Source: Deltaproteobacteria bacterium
GTDB lineage: Bacteria > Desulfobacterota > Syntrophia > Syntrophales > Smithellaceae
Length of the DNA: 53,222 nt
Direction: 5' to 3'
NCBI GenBank assembly: GCA_009668925.1
Contig: SBEK01000005.1
Span: forward strand, 1-53,222
The translations under genes and the position numbers were made by a program. This document shows, piece by piece, positions 43,469 through 51,154 of this stretch. The notes under the pieces are model-generated. The model was not told the DNA's origin. It saw only the letters and a program-made list of their open reading frames with translations, and did no database searches. The first letter of the stretch is position 1. Every line of letters starts with the position of its first letter.

Positions 43469-45013
43469 ATGAAGCAGGACGATTCGAACAAAGCATTAAG
43501 CAGGCGGAATTTCTTAAAAACGGCGGGAGGAGCGGCCGCGATTGCCGGGCTGGCCGCAACCGGTCTTCCGGTCCTTCCGGGCAAAGCGGAAGCGGCCTGT
43601 GAGCCGCTGCCGAAGAAGTGGGACGAAACATATGATGTCATCGTTATCGGCAGCGGTTTTGCCGGACTGGCGGCGGCCATCGAGGCGAAAAATGCCGGAG
43701 CCAAGGACGTTGCCGTGCTGGAGAAAATGCCGGTGTACGGCGGCAACTCGATTATCAACGGGGGTGATTTCTGCGCTCCGGATACCCGGCTGCAGAAAGA
43801 AAACGGCGTTGAAGATTCGCCCGAACTCATGTTGAAAGACATGCTCCGAGCGGGGCTTTATCTGAATCATCCCGAACTCGCCGGGATTGTGGCGTATAAT
43901 GCTAAAGCAGCTCTGGAATGGACTGAATCCTATCTCGGCGTCCAATATACTCGGTTGAATTTCCACGGCGGCCACTCCGTCAAAAGAGCCAACCAGACGG
44001 TCAACGCTTCCGGCTCTGAACTGGTCAACAAAGAACTGGCCAAAGCCAGAGAGCTCGGGGTTAAACTGCAGGCCCGGACAAAAGTCACGCGGTTCCTGGC
44101 CGACAAAGAAGGGCGGATTGTCGGCTTGGAGGTGCGCAAGGGTTATAAATTCCCCGATGATCGTTCGGGTAAAACTGCTTTTATCAAGGCACGGAAAGCC
44201 GTTGTGCTGAGCTCGGGCGGTTTTTCCAACGATGTCGAGCTGCGCCAGATTCATGATCCTCGCCTGACGGACAAATTGTTCTCCACGAATCAGCCGGGCG
44301 CAACGGGAGAGGCTTTGCTGGCGGCGTGCCTTGTCGGAGCCATGGATGTCCAGATGGATTGGATACAGCTGGGGCCGTGGACAAGCCCGGACGAAAAGGG
44401 CTTCGGTCAGGTTCCGCTGTTTTGCGAGCGGCTGGTCGGCTATGGTCCGATGATCAATCCCAAGACGGGCAAACGCTTCTTCAAGGAAACGGGAAACCGC
44501 AAAGAGCGGGCGGACGCCATTCTGCTCGTTGGTCAGCCGGTGCTTATCATGGGGGACTCCTATGCCGTGCCCAAACAGGTATTCCCCAATGCCCTCAAAT
44601 TGGGAATGGAGTCCGGGGCCATTAAAAAATTCGACTCTCTGGAAGAACTGGCCAAAGAGTACAATATGCCGGTGGCGGTCTTCCTGGAAGAAATCAAACG
44701 CTGGAATTCTTTTGTCGAGAAAAAGAAGGACGATGACTTCGACTGCATGATCTTTAAAGACGCTCAACCGACCGTCACCGCTCCTTTCTATGCAGCACGA
44801 CTCTGGCCGAAAGTTCACCATACGATGGGCGGATTGTTGATCAACAAAAACGCTCAGGTTTATGGTTTCGACATGAATCCGGTCAAAGGACTTTACGCCT
44901 GCGGAGAGATCACTGGCGGAGTCCATGGGGCCGTGCGCCTGGGTGGCGTCGCGATGGCGGACTGCATCGTTTTCGGCCGTATTGCCGGCAAAAATGCCGC
45001 GGATAGAGGCTGA
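43469..45013 (+). CDS. Tat-exported FAD protein of the fumarate reductase/flavocytochrome c family
   Basis: The product is 514 residues from the ATG at 43469 (GGAGAGGAGG upstream). It has a twin-arginine signal (SRRNFLKTAGGAAAIAG), a dinucleotide-binding FAD site (DVIVIGSGFAGLAAAIEAKNAG), the active-site segment HHTMGGLLI, and the C-terminal CGEITGGVHGAVRLGG. These match periplasmic fumarate, urocanate or other enoate reductases of the Shewanella flavocytochrome c type, but no haem domain is fused; the next gene encodes a separate multihaem cytochrome. Substrate unknown. Confidence 0.88.
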   Translation: MKQDDSNKALSRRNFLKTAGGAAAIAGLAATGLPVLPGKAEAACEPLPKKWDETYDVIVIGSGFAGLAAAIEAKNAGAKDVAVLEKMPVYGGNSIINGGDFCAPDTRLQKENGVEDSPELMLKDMLRAGLYLNHPELAGIVAYNAKAALEWTESYLGVQYTRLNFHGGHSVKRANQTVNASGSELVNKELAKARELGVKLQARTKVTRFLADKEGRIVGLEVRKGYKFPDDRSGKTAFIKARKAVVLSSGGFSNDVELRQIHDPRLTDKLFSTNQPGATGEALLAACLVGAMDVQMDWIQLGPWTSPDEKGFGQVPLFCERLVGYGPMINPKTGKRFFKETGNRKERADAILLVGQPVLIMGDSYAVPKQVFPNALKLGMESGAIKKFDSLEELAKEYNMPVAVFLEEIKRWNSFVEKKKDDDFDCMIFKDAQPTVTAPFYAARLWPKVHHTMGGLLINKNAQVYGFDMNPVKGLYACGEITGGVHGAVRLGGVAMADCIVFGRIAGKNAADRG

Positions 45014-45076
45014 TCATTATCATTTTTCCGGATAGCCGGAAACGAGCGCATGGTTGCTTCCGGCTGTCCGGCCTTT

Positions 45077-45180
45077 AATCAACCACCTCGCAGCAAACTC
45101 GCGAGGTATGAAGTGAGCATCATTGTTTCGCGGCAAGGTGCGGAGAATTGATGCTCGTCCCGCGTAAGCGGGATTAAAAT
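45077..45180 (+). repeat. Copy 2 of a dispersed palindromic repeat
   Basis: The stretch holds ATCAACCACCTCGCAGCAA, then CGCGAGG completing a hairpin (CCTCGC/GCGAGG), CGGAGAATTGATGCTCGTC and a second hairpin TCCCGC-GTAA-GCGGGA. The same blocks, shortened, occur at 33801-33862. It fills most of the gap between the flavoprotein and the six-haem cytochrome genes. Confidence 0.55.
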
Positions 45181-45194
45181 CATTTTGGAGGCGT

Positions 45195-45722
45195 ATGAAA
45201 AGAGATCTTAATCCACAATTAACAAAGGCAGTCGCCGTTTTATTCAGCCTTGTGCTGGCCGTGGTTGTGAGCCGGGCAGCCTTAGCCGCACCCAAAATGG
45301 AGCAGGCAAAATTCAAGGGAGGCGACTGCGCCGCCTGTCATGTCAAGGAAAAGAAGTTGCCGGAAAAGCATCCCGCTACCAAAGCAATGACCTGGGCTGC
45401 CTGCAAAGCCTGCCACACCAAGGATAATCTGAGCCTGATCGGCAAATTACCGGGCAGTCACGTTCACCACCTGGCGGGCGTCAATTGCATCAAATGCCAC
45501 GGAAAGACAAAAACGCCGGAAGCGCTGACCATGGAGCAGTGCGTGGCCTGCCATGGCAGCACGGCCAAACTGATGGAAAAAACAAAGGATGTCAAACCGA
45601 CCAATCCGCATACCTCGCCACACTATGGGACGGAGTTGGATTGCAACCTTTGCCATCACCAGCATACCAAATCGGAGAACTACTGCGCGCAGTGCCATAA
45701 GTTCGATTATAAGGTGCCCTGA
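45195..45722 (+). CDS. Periplasmic six-haem c-type cytochrome
   Basis: The 175-residue protein has a signal peptide (about 1-31, ending RAALA) and six CxxCH haem sites (CAACH, CKACH, CIKCH, CVACH, CNLCH, CAQCH) with extra His residues for bis-His ligation. The second half resembles the tetrahaem domain of flavocytochrome c. Its place right after the FAD protein suggests it passes electrons to that enzyme, a two-gene version of flavocytochrome c. TTTGGAGG stands before the ATG. Confidence 0.87.
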   Translation: MKRDLNPQLTKAVAVLFSLVLAVVVSRAALAAPKMEQAKFKGGDCAACHVKEKKLPEKHPATKAMTWAACKACHTKDNLSLIGKLPGSHVHHLAGVNCIKCHGKTKTPEALTMEQCVACHGSTAKLMEKTKDVKPTNPHTSPHYGTELDCNLCHHQHTKSENYCAQCHKFDYKVP

Positions 45723-45750
45723 GTACATAAACCCGTCATTCCATTTTTTG

Positions 45751-45802
45751 TCAGGCAGAAGATTAGACGATCTTCTGCCTGATCTATCTCTTCTTGATAG
45801 AT
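45751..45802 (+). terminator. Long perfect hairpin followed by a second hairpin
   Basis: TCAGGCAGAAGAT (45751-45763) pairs perfectly over 13 bp with ATCTTCTGCCTGA (45770-45782) around TAGACG. Immediately after, ATCTATC (45782-45788) pairs with GATAGAT (45796-45802). The first probably terminates the cytochrome transcript, although the downstream tract is only pyrimidine-rich (TCTATCTCTTCTT). Confidence 0.55.
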
Positions 45803-45828
45803 TGGCTTTATTGCATTCGAAATACTTC

Positions 45829-45872
45829 TTGACAGACGGCTTCCGGATCGCCTAGTATACCCACAGGGGTAT
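45829..45872 (+). promoter_or_regulatory. Promoter and CsoR-type operator of the repressor gene
   Basis: TTGACA (45829-45834) and TAGTAT (45853-45858) are 18 bases apart. ATACCC (45857-45862) and GGGTAT (45867-45872) form a perfect 6+6 inverted repeat with spacer ACAG, matching the C-tract/G-tract operators of CsoR/CstR-family repressors. It overlaps the -10 and ends two bases before the repressor's own ATG, so autoregulation is very likely. Confidence 0.75.
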
Positions 45873-45874
45873 TC

Positions 45875-46138
45875 ATGGACAAAGACCGACAGAAAGTGTT
45901 GAATCGTTTGAAGCGTATCGAAGGGCAGATTCGTGGACTCCAGCGGCTGGTGGAAAGTGGAGCGCCCTGTGTGGATGTCATCACTCAGATGTCCGCTGTT
46001 ACGTCGGCCATGAAGAAAACGGCCGGCACGATCATAGTGAATAATATGAATAAATGCCTTAATGAAGTTGCTGAAGACCCGGAAACACTGCAAAAAGGGT
46101 TTCAAATGGCGCTGATGCGTTTCATCGACCTTTCTTGA
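45875..46138 (+). CDS. CsoR/RcnR-family repressor with CstR-like Cys-Cys site
   Basis: The 87-residue all-helical DUF156 protein begins with the family helix (RLKRIEGQIRGLQRLVESG). Copper-sensing CsoR uses Cys, His and Cys. Here Cys32 and Cys61 are kept 29 residues apart, but the position four residues before the second Cys, normally His, is Asn57. That Cys-only pattern is what separates CstR, the persulfide sensor, from CsoR. Downstream genes encode rhodaneses, enzymes of sulfane sulfur, which agrees. It probably represses itself and perhaps the following cytochrome operon; no second operator copy is evident before 46223. Confidence 0.85.
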   Translation: MDKDRQKVLNRLKRIEGQIRGLQRLVESGAPCVDVITQMSAVTSAMKKTAGTIIVNNMNKCLNEVAEDPETLQKGFQMALMRFIDLS

Positions 46139-46222
46139 CGGATAGCGTGCGACGAGTTAACTTATATCGGCCATGCTGAAGGATCAGGTTAAAGACATTC
46201 TTAACCCCCCCAGAGGTCTGAC

Positions 46223-47467
46223 ATGAAAAAGAATCTTATCATTTACATGCTTGGTCTGTTTCTGCCTGTATTTTGTAACGTCTGTGCTTTTGCAGCTTCC
46301 ACCGAGAGCTGCGTTATGTGCCACACCAGCGATTCTTTGATGAAGTCTCTGCATAAACCGCCCCCCATGCCGGCGGGTGAAGGCGAAGGGTGAGCCGGGA
46401 CGCCTCCGCCAGTTCGGCCGGAAGACATGTACAAAGGATATATCGTTGATAAGGCGCTTTTGACCAAGGATCCTCATTTGAAGATGGGGTGCACCCTGTG
46501 CCATAAGGGGAATGCCAAGGAATTTAACCGGGAAGCGGCCCACAAGGATCTGGTGAAAAGGCCTTCGGATAATCTGCGGTCCTGTACGATGTGCCATAAA
46601 CAGATCGGGGACATGTATGCCAAGTCACTGCATTACACGACCGCGGGCTTAAGAAACGGCGTAATGCCGCGTTTCTCCAAGGAGGAAGTAAAGACCTTTG
46701 ATGAAAAAGTCTTCCAGCAGTCTTGCCGGAGTTGTCATTCCTCCTGCGGAGACTGTCACGTCAAGGCGCCGGCGGTCGGCGGAATCAGTATCGGCCTCAT
46801 CGCAAAACATAAATTCGTCAAGAAAGATGAAGGGAAAACATGCGCTTTCTGTCATGGCGGCCGGGTCTATCCGGAGTACACCGGCGATTACGGCGGCTCC
46901 CCGGATGTGCATTACCAGAAAGGCATGCTGTGCATGGACTGCCACAAAAAAGCGGAGATGCACGGCGACGGAACGGCCTACTTGTCCAAACAGGACGTGA
47001 AAGACCGACCCTCCTGCCGGAACTGTCACAAACTGGGGAATGAAGCGAAGATGACAGCGCAGATTGCCCATCGCGAACACGACGGCAAAGTGACCTGTTA
47101 CGGTTGCCATGCGGGGGCGGCTTATCGCCAGTGTCAGCAATGTCATCTGGGAACGGGCGCCGCATCCAATCCGCAGATGTTTTTAGGCCTGAATCCCCGG
47201 GACAAAAAGACTCTGACCACGCTGCGACTGATTCCCACGGTGCGCGATACGTTTGCCAAGGCGGGCATCAAAATGGAAAACTACGACGCCCTGCCCAATT
47301 ACTGGAACACGCCGGCCCACAATATCCGTAAACGCACGGATCGCACCCGCAATTGCGATACGTGCCATGTGGATCGCAAAGGATTTTTGACGAAGGAACT
47401 TTTGATCAAGAACGGTTCGAAGGCCAACGAAGGTTTAATCGTTGTCCCCAAAGCAATTAACCGATAG
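46223..47467 (+). CDS. Periplasmic eleven-haem c-type cytochrome with in-frame TGA (possible selenoprotein)
   Basis: From the ATG at 46223 (AGAGGTCTG upstream) the frame gives a signal peptide (about 1-25, ending CAFAA), one haem site (CVMCH) and the segment KPPPMPAGEGEG, then a TGA at 46391-46393 (codon 57). It continues in the same frame, AGTPPPVRPEDMYKGY, through ten more CxxCH sites (CTLCH, CTMCH, CRSCH, CGDCH, CAFCH, CMDCH, CRNCH, CYGCH, CQQCH, CDTCH) to a TAA at 47465-47467, 414 residues in all. The part after the TGA has no signal peptide of its own, so it would be useless to the periplasm unless the TGA is read through. A GC-rich hairpin follows the TGA. Either selenocysteine or a recent nonsense mutation. 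Eleven base pairs separate it from the rhodanese gene. Confidence 0.75.
46391..46421 (+). promoter_or_regulatory. In-frame TGA with candidate SECIS-like hairpin
   Basis: After the TGA (46391-46393), GCC (46408-46410) can pair with GGC (46416-46418) under loop AGTTC, with an outer C-G and T-G pair across one mismatch. An alternative fold pairs CCGG (46395-46398) with CCGG (46418-46421). The loop G-T lies 18-20 bases past the TGA, roughly where the loop guanine and uridine lie in the E. coli fdhF SECIS. The stem is short, so this is tentative. Confidence 0.35.
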
Positions 47468-47477
47468 GAGGATGTAT

Positions 47478-48395
47478 ATGACAAGCATGAAATTGTGGAA
47501 AGCGATGCTGGCGTTTCTTTTTATTCTGCTGCCAAGTGCCTTGCTGGCGCAGGGGCTGAGCCCGATTCTGTCCACGGACGATCTGGCCAAAAATCTGAAA
47601 AATTCAGGTCTGGTCATCGTCGATATCCGCAAAGTGGAGGACTATAAAGCCGGCCATATTCCGGGCGCCATCGGCGTGTTTTACAACAACTGGGCGCCCG
47701 GTAAGGGCGGGATGCAGAATGAAATCCCGCCGGACGATGATTTGATCGATTTGTTGTCCGCAAACGGCATCCAGCCGGACTCGAACGTCGTGGTTTATGG
47801 AACAACGGCAACCGGTGCCGACCGTGTAAATGTCACGCGGGTGGCCTGGACGCTGAAATATGCGGGCGTGCAAAAAGTTTCCGTTCTGAGCGGCGGGTTT
47901 GACAAATGGATGAACGAAAAAAGAGAGGTATCCGCGGAAGCCTCAAAACTTTCAGCAAAGTCTTACAAGGGAACCTTCAACCGGAATGTCGTCACCAAAA
48001 AAGATTACATTAAAAACCAGATCGGCAAGGCGATCATTGTGGATGTCCGCGAAGTTCCTTTTTACAGCGGCCAGCAGAAACTGGCTTTTGTAGCAAAGGG
48101 GGGACATATCAAGGGCGCCGTTAATTTACCCTCCGGTCAGATTTTTGCCAAAGATACCGGCGCTGACGGCAAAGAAATCTGGACATACAAGGATCTGAAC
48201 ACTCTCAAAACCATGGCCCTCCCCGTCGTCGGCAATGACCTTTCCAAGGAAATTATTGTCTATTGCGACTCCGGCCGTGTTGCCAGCGCCTGGTGGTTTA
48301 TTTTGAGCGAAGCGCTGGGTTATAAAGATGTAAAGAATTACGACGGTTCGATGGAAGAATGGACAAAGGATGACACGGCCCCGGTCGAGCCATAA
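47478..48395 (+). CDS. Exported tandem-rhodanese sulfurtransferase
   Basis: The product is 305 residues from the ATG at 47478, which has TAGGAGG six bases upstream. A signal peptide (about 1-24, ending ALLAQ) is followed by two rhodanese domains. The first (VIVDIRKVEDYKAGHIPGA) has VYGTTATGA where a catalytic Cys would be, so it is inactive. The second (IIVDVREVPFYSG, HIKGAVNLP) has the active loop VYCDSGRVAS with its Cys. This is the usual layout of thiosulfate or 3-mercaptopyruvate sulfurtransferases, here periplasmic. Embedded among multihaem cytochromes, it may deliver sulfur or selenium intermediates. Confidence 0.9.
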   Translation: MTSMKLWKAMLAFLFILLPSALLAQGLSPILSTDDLAKNLKNSGLVIVDIRKVEDYKAGHIPGAIGVFYNNWAPGKGGMQNEIPPDDDLIDLLSANGIQPDSNVVVYGTTATGADRVNVTRVAWTLKYAGVQKVSVLSGGFDKWMNEKREVSAEASKLSAKSYKGTFNRNVVTKKDYIKNQIGKAIIVDVREVPFYSGQQKLAFVAKGGHIKGAVNLPSGQIFAKDTGADGKEIWTYKDLNTLKTMALPVVGNDLSKEIIVYCDSGRVASAWWFILSEALGYKDVKNYDGSMEEWTKDDTAPVEP

Positions 48396-48468
48396 CCAAT
48401 AAAAGCCGCCGGAATGTTCCATGATTGGGGCATCCGGCGGTGTCTTTCATTTCATTTCGGGTAAGTCG

Positions 48469-50421
48469 ATGTATCGGAAAGGCATTTTGATTGCGGCATT
48501 GATCGTTTTGCTGGCTTTACCGTCTGCAGCCCGGTCGCATCAGGACGTGTGGCTCAGGAATGAGCAGGGCGACAGGATTACATCCGCCCTCAACAGCCTT
48601 GATCCTTACAGCCCCAAAAAGACGTGCGGCGCGTGTCACAGCTATGCGACGATTACGTCCGGCTACCATTTTCAGCAGGGCTTTGATGTGATGCGGGACG
48701 GGTATGACAGTGCCAAGCCCTGGTTTCTGTCGCCGGGAATGTTCGGCAGCTGGCTCCCCACGGCGGCAGCCGGAAGGCTGGCGGCCAAACATAATACCCA
48801 CATCCGCCAAATCGATCTCAGCACTTACGATTGGATCGGCGCCGGCAAATACAGTGCCGGCCATAAAATCCAATCGCCTTCCTGCGGTTCCTGTCATCCG
48901 GGGGGCGGCCCCATGGAGTACGGCCGGGATAAGCAAGGCCGCGCGGATACGGCTGTGACGCTGGCGTCCGGTGAATCGACCGGCGCGAATCGCCTGGACG
49001 GTGATTACAGCTCGCGCGCCACGCCTGACGGGTTGAGCCGATTCCGGCAAAGCGGCGTCGTCGAAGCGGACTGCCTTATTTGTCATCAGTCGGGCTATCG
49101 CATGGAAGATAGAAACGAACAGCTTTACCGTCGCAATTACCGCTGGGCCGCCACGGCCGGCGCCGGACTGGGTGAGGTGAAAGGCGCGATCTTCACTTAC
49201 AGAAATCCTGCGGCCGGACCCGGGGAGCCGGACTTTTCCGCGGGATCGTGGAACCTCACCAAGCGCCCCGTTGTTTCCTACACCTGGTCGAACCCCAATG
49301 TATTCCGTCCCGACGGACGCCTGAGAGGAAGCCTGATCAAGAAAGCCGTTTCCACAAAAAACTGTCTGCAGTGCCACGCCGAGGGCGAAGCAAAAAATAC
49401 CGGCACTGCTTTTACGGCGGCCAGTGACGTGCACATCAAAGCAGGAATGTCCTGCACGGACTGCCATCCGCTGGTCGGCGCGACGAAGGACAGGCGCCTC
49501 AGCCATCAAATTGCCAAAGGGACATCGCCGACCGGTCATGTCCGGGACGACCTGGACGGCGCCGGGATGAAGACCTGCGTGAGCTGCCACTCGGGAGAGC
49601 CGGGTCAGCTTGTTCGCCGCGGCGTTCGGGCAAAGGCGAAAAATCCTCAGGCGGCGCATGCCCGCCTTTTGCCGGGAGCGGTGTTTCACACCTATCTGGT
49701 TTCCTGTTCAAGCTGCCATATCACCGCACAACCCCGCCGCGCCCTGACGATCCTCGACATGAGCACGGGCCGGGAACAGGGTTACACGGCTGACGATTTT
49801 GCGAGCGTGGCCGCATCCGGAGATTATTTGAAACCGGCGCCAAAACCCTGGCCGCCCTGGCAGATGCGCACAAAAAAATATCAAGCCGCCGTCCCCAAGC
49901 ACCTGCAATGGTTCGGAGAAAGGATGACGAATGGAGAAATCCGGCCTGTGCCGCTTCATTATGTGGCCAAGGCGGCGCGGGAGGTCGGGAATCTGACCGT
50001 GATCAATACCCGTTTGGCCGACGGCAAAAATGCCCAACAAAAGACGGTTGTCTCGGACCGCGATGTGGCGGGAATGATCGCGGCGCTAGCCAAATCCGGA
50101 TTTGCCAATGTCGTCTTTGTGTCGGATAAGATCTATCAGATGAAGAATGAAAAGCTCTCTTCTTTGCCTCTGACGCAAAAGACCCTTTACTATACGGTCG
50201 AACACGATGTGACGGATCTGTCTCAAGGACGGACCTACGGCCGGAAAGGAAGACCGGACGGATGCCTGCAGTGCCACAGCGATGCAGCGCCTTTCTTTGC
50301 CAAAATGGATATCAAGAATGTCCGCGAATTCCTGAAAACAGATTATCCGGCGCTGAAAAATCCCAACGCGGCCCCGCAGTATGAGATGTGGGGCCTGCGG
50401 TCCGTTCCTGCATTTGAATAG
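48469..50421 (+). CDS. Periplasmic eight-haem c-type cytochrome
   Basis: The product is 650 residues from the ATG at 48469, with a signal peptide (about 1-23, ending SAARS). Eight CxxCH sites are present: CGACH, CGSCH, CLICH, CLQCH, CTDCH, CVSCH, CSSCH and CLQCH. The last lies some 190 residues beyond the others, after a haem-free domain. The large size relative to haem count suggests an enzyme or docking surface rather than a simple wire. It looks like the large cytochromes found with rhodaneses in Geobacter-type ext clusters, from memory and not verified. An open frame upstream to 48421 lacks signal-peptide character. Confidence 0.85.
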   Translation: MYRKGILIAALIVLLALPSAARSHQDVWLRNEQGDRITSALNSLDPYSPKKTCGACHSYATITSGYHFQQGFDVMRDGYDSAKPWFLSPGMFGSWLPTAAAGRLAAKHNTHIRQIDLSTYDWIGAGKYSAGHKIQSPSCGSCHPGGGPMEYGRDKQGRADTAVTLASGESTGANRLDGDYSSRATPDGLSRFRQSGVVEADCLICHQSGYRMEDRNEQLYRRNYRWAATAGAGLGEVKGAIFTYRNPAAGPGEPDFSAGSWNLTKRPVVSYTWSNPNVFRPDGRLRGSLIKKAVSTKNCLQCHAEGEAKNTGTAFTAASDVHIKAGMSCTDCHPLVGATKDRRLSHQIAKGTSPTGHVRDDLDGAGMKTCVSCHSGEPGQLVRRGVRAKAKNPQAAHARLLPGAVFHTYLVSCSSCHITAQPRRALTILDMSTGREQGYTADDFASVAASGDYLKPAPKPWPPWQMRTKKYQAAVPKHLQWFGERMTNGEIRPVPLHYVAKAAREVGNLTVINTRLADGKNAQQKTVVSDRDVAGMIAALAKSGFANVVFVSDKIYQMKNEKLSSLPLTQKTLYYTVEHDVTDLSQGRTYGRKGRPDGCLQCHSDAAPFFAKMDIKNVREFLKTDYPALKNPNAAPQYEMWGLRSVPAFE

Positions 50422-50428
50422 GTGTGCC

Positions 50429-51154
50429 GTGAAACGAAAAATATTTCTGCTTCTGATAATGCTTCAAATGGTCTGCCTGACGGGACTTGCCGGCGCCGCG
50501 GAGGATATCATCCGGTTGATCGATGTTCCAACGCTTATGTCCGACAGGGCGTCATCGCAAAAACCGATCGTGATTGATGCGGGCAGTCTGCTCGCCTGTC
50601 TGGATGCGAAAATTCCGGGAGCTCTGTGCCTGTCGTGCGAGGGTGATCGAGCCCAATCTTTTTTTGCATCACTGCCGAAAGGCAGCAAAATCGTCTTTTA
50701 TACATCCTACCAGCCTTTGAGCCGGGATTGCAGCCTGATCCGCGAGGTGAATGCGGCGGGCTTCCGGAACCTGTTTCTGCTGAAAGGCGGACTTGAAGCG
50801 TGGCGCAAAGCAGGCAATCCGGTCGCGTCCGAAAAAAGGATTCCGCGCGTTGCGGTTCCCGCCGTAAAACCCAGCCGCCTTGCCCAGTGGCAGAAAAATA
50901 TGAAAAATGCATTGCTGATCGATATCCGTTCTCCCGAAGCTTTCGCCGCGGGGCATCTCGACGGGGCGGTGAATTTTCCGCTGACGCGTCTGCATGTGCA
51001 ATATGCGGACATTCCTTTGGATCGGACGCTATTGATCGTGGATGAAGACGGCCGGGCCGGTTTGCTGGCGGCGAGCTACCTGGCCCGCAAGGGATTTATG
51101 AACGTTTCCAGGCTGCAGGGCGGCATGGCCGGCGCCAAACGGGGAGTGCAATGA
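50429..51154 (+). CDS. Exported rhodanese-like protein lacking catalytic cysteines
   Basis: The product is 241 residues from the GTG at 50429 (AGGTG upstream), with a signal peptide (about 1-23, ending LAGAA). Two rhodanese-fold domains are visible, the second clear (ALLIDIRSPEAFAAGHLDGAVNFP). The active-site loops read VFYTSYQPLSRDCS and LLIVDEDGRAG: the position of the nucleophilic Cys is not Cys in either. It is probably a binding or structural partner rather than a sulfurtransferase. It ends with an ATGA overlap on the next cytochrome gene. Confidence 0.85.
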   Translation: MKRKIFLLLIMLQMVCLTGLAGAAEDIIRLIDVPTLMSDRASSQKPIVIDAGSLLACLDAKIPGALCLSCEGDRAQSFFASLPKGSKIVFYTSYQPLSRDCSLIREVNAAGFRNLFLLKGGLEAWRKAGNPVASEKRIPRVAVPAVKPSRLAQWQKNMKNALLIDIRSPEAFAAGHLDGAVNFPLTRLHVQYADIPLDRTLLIVDEDGRAGLLAASYLARKGFMNVSRLQGGMAGAKRGVQ

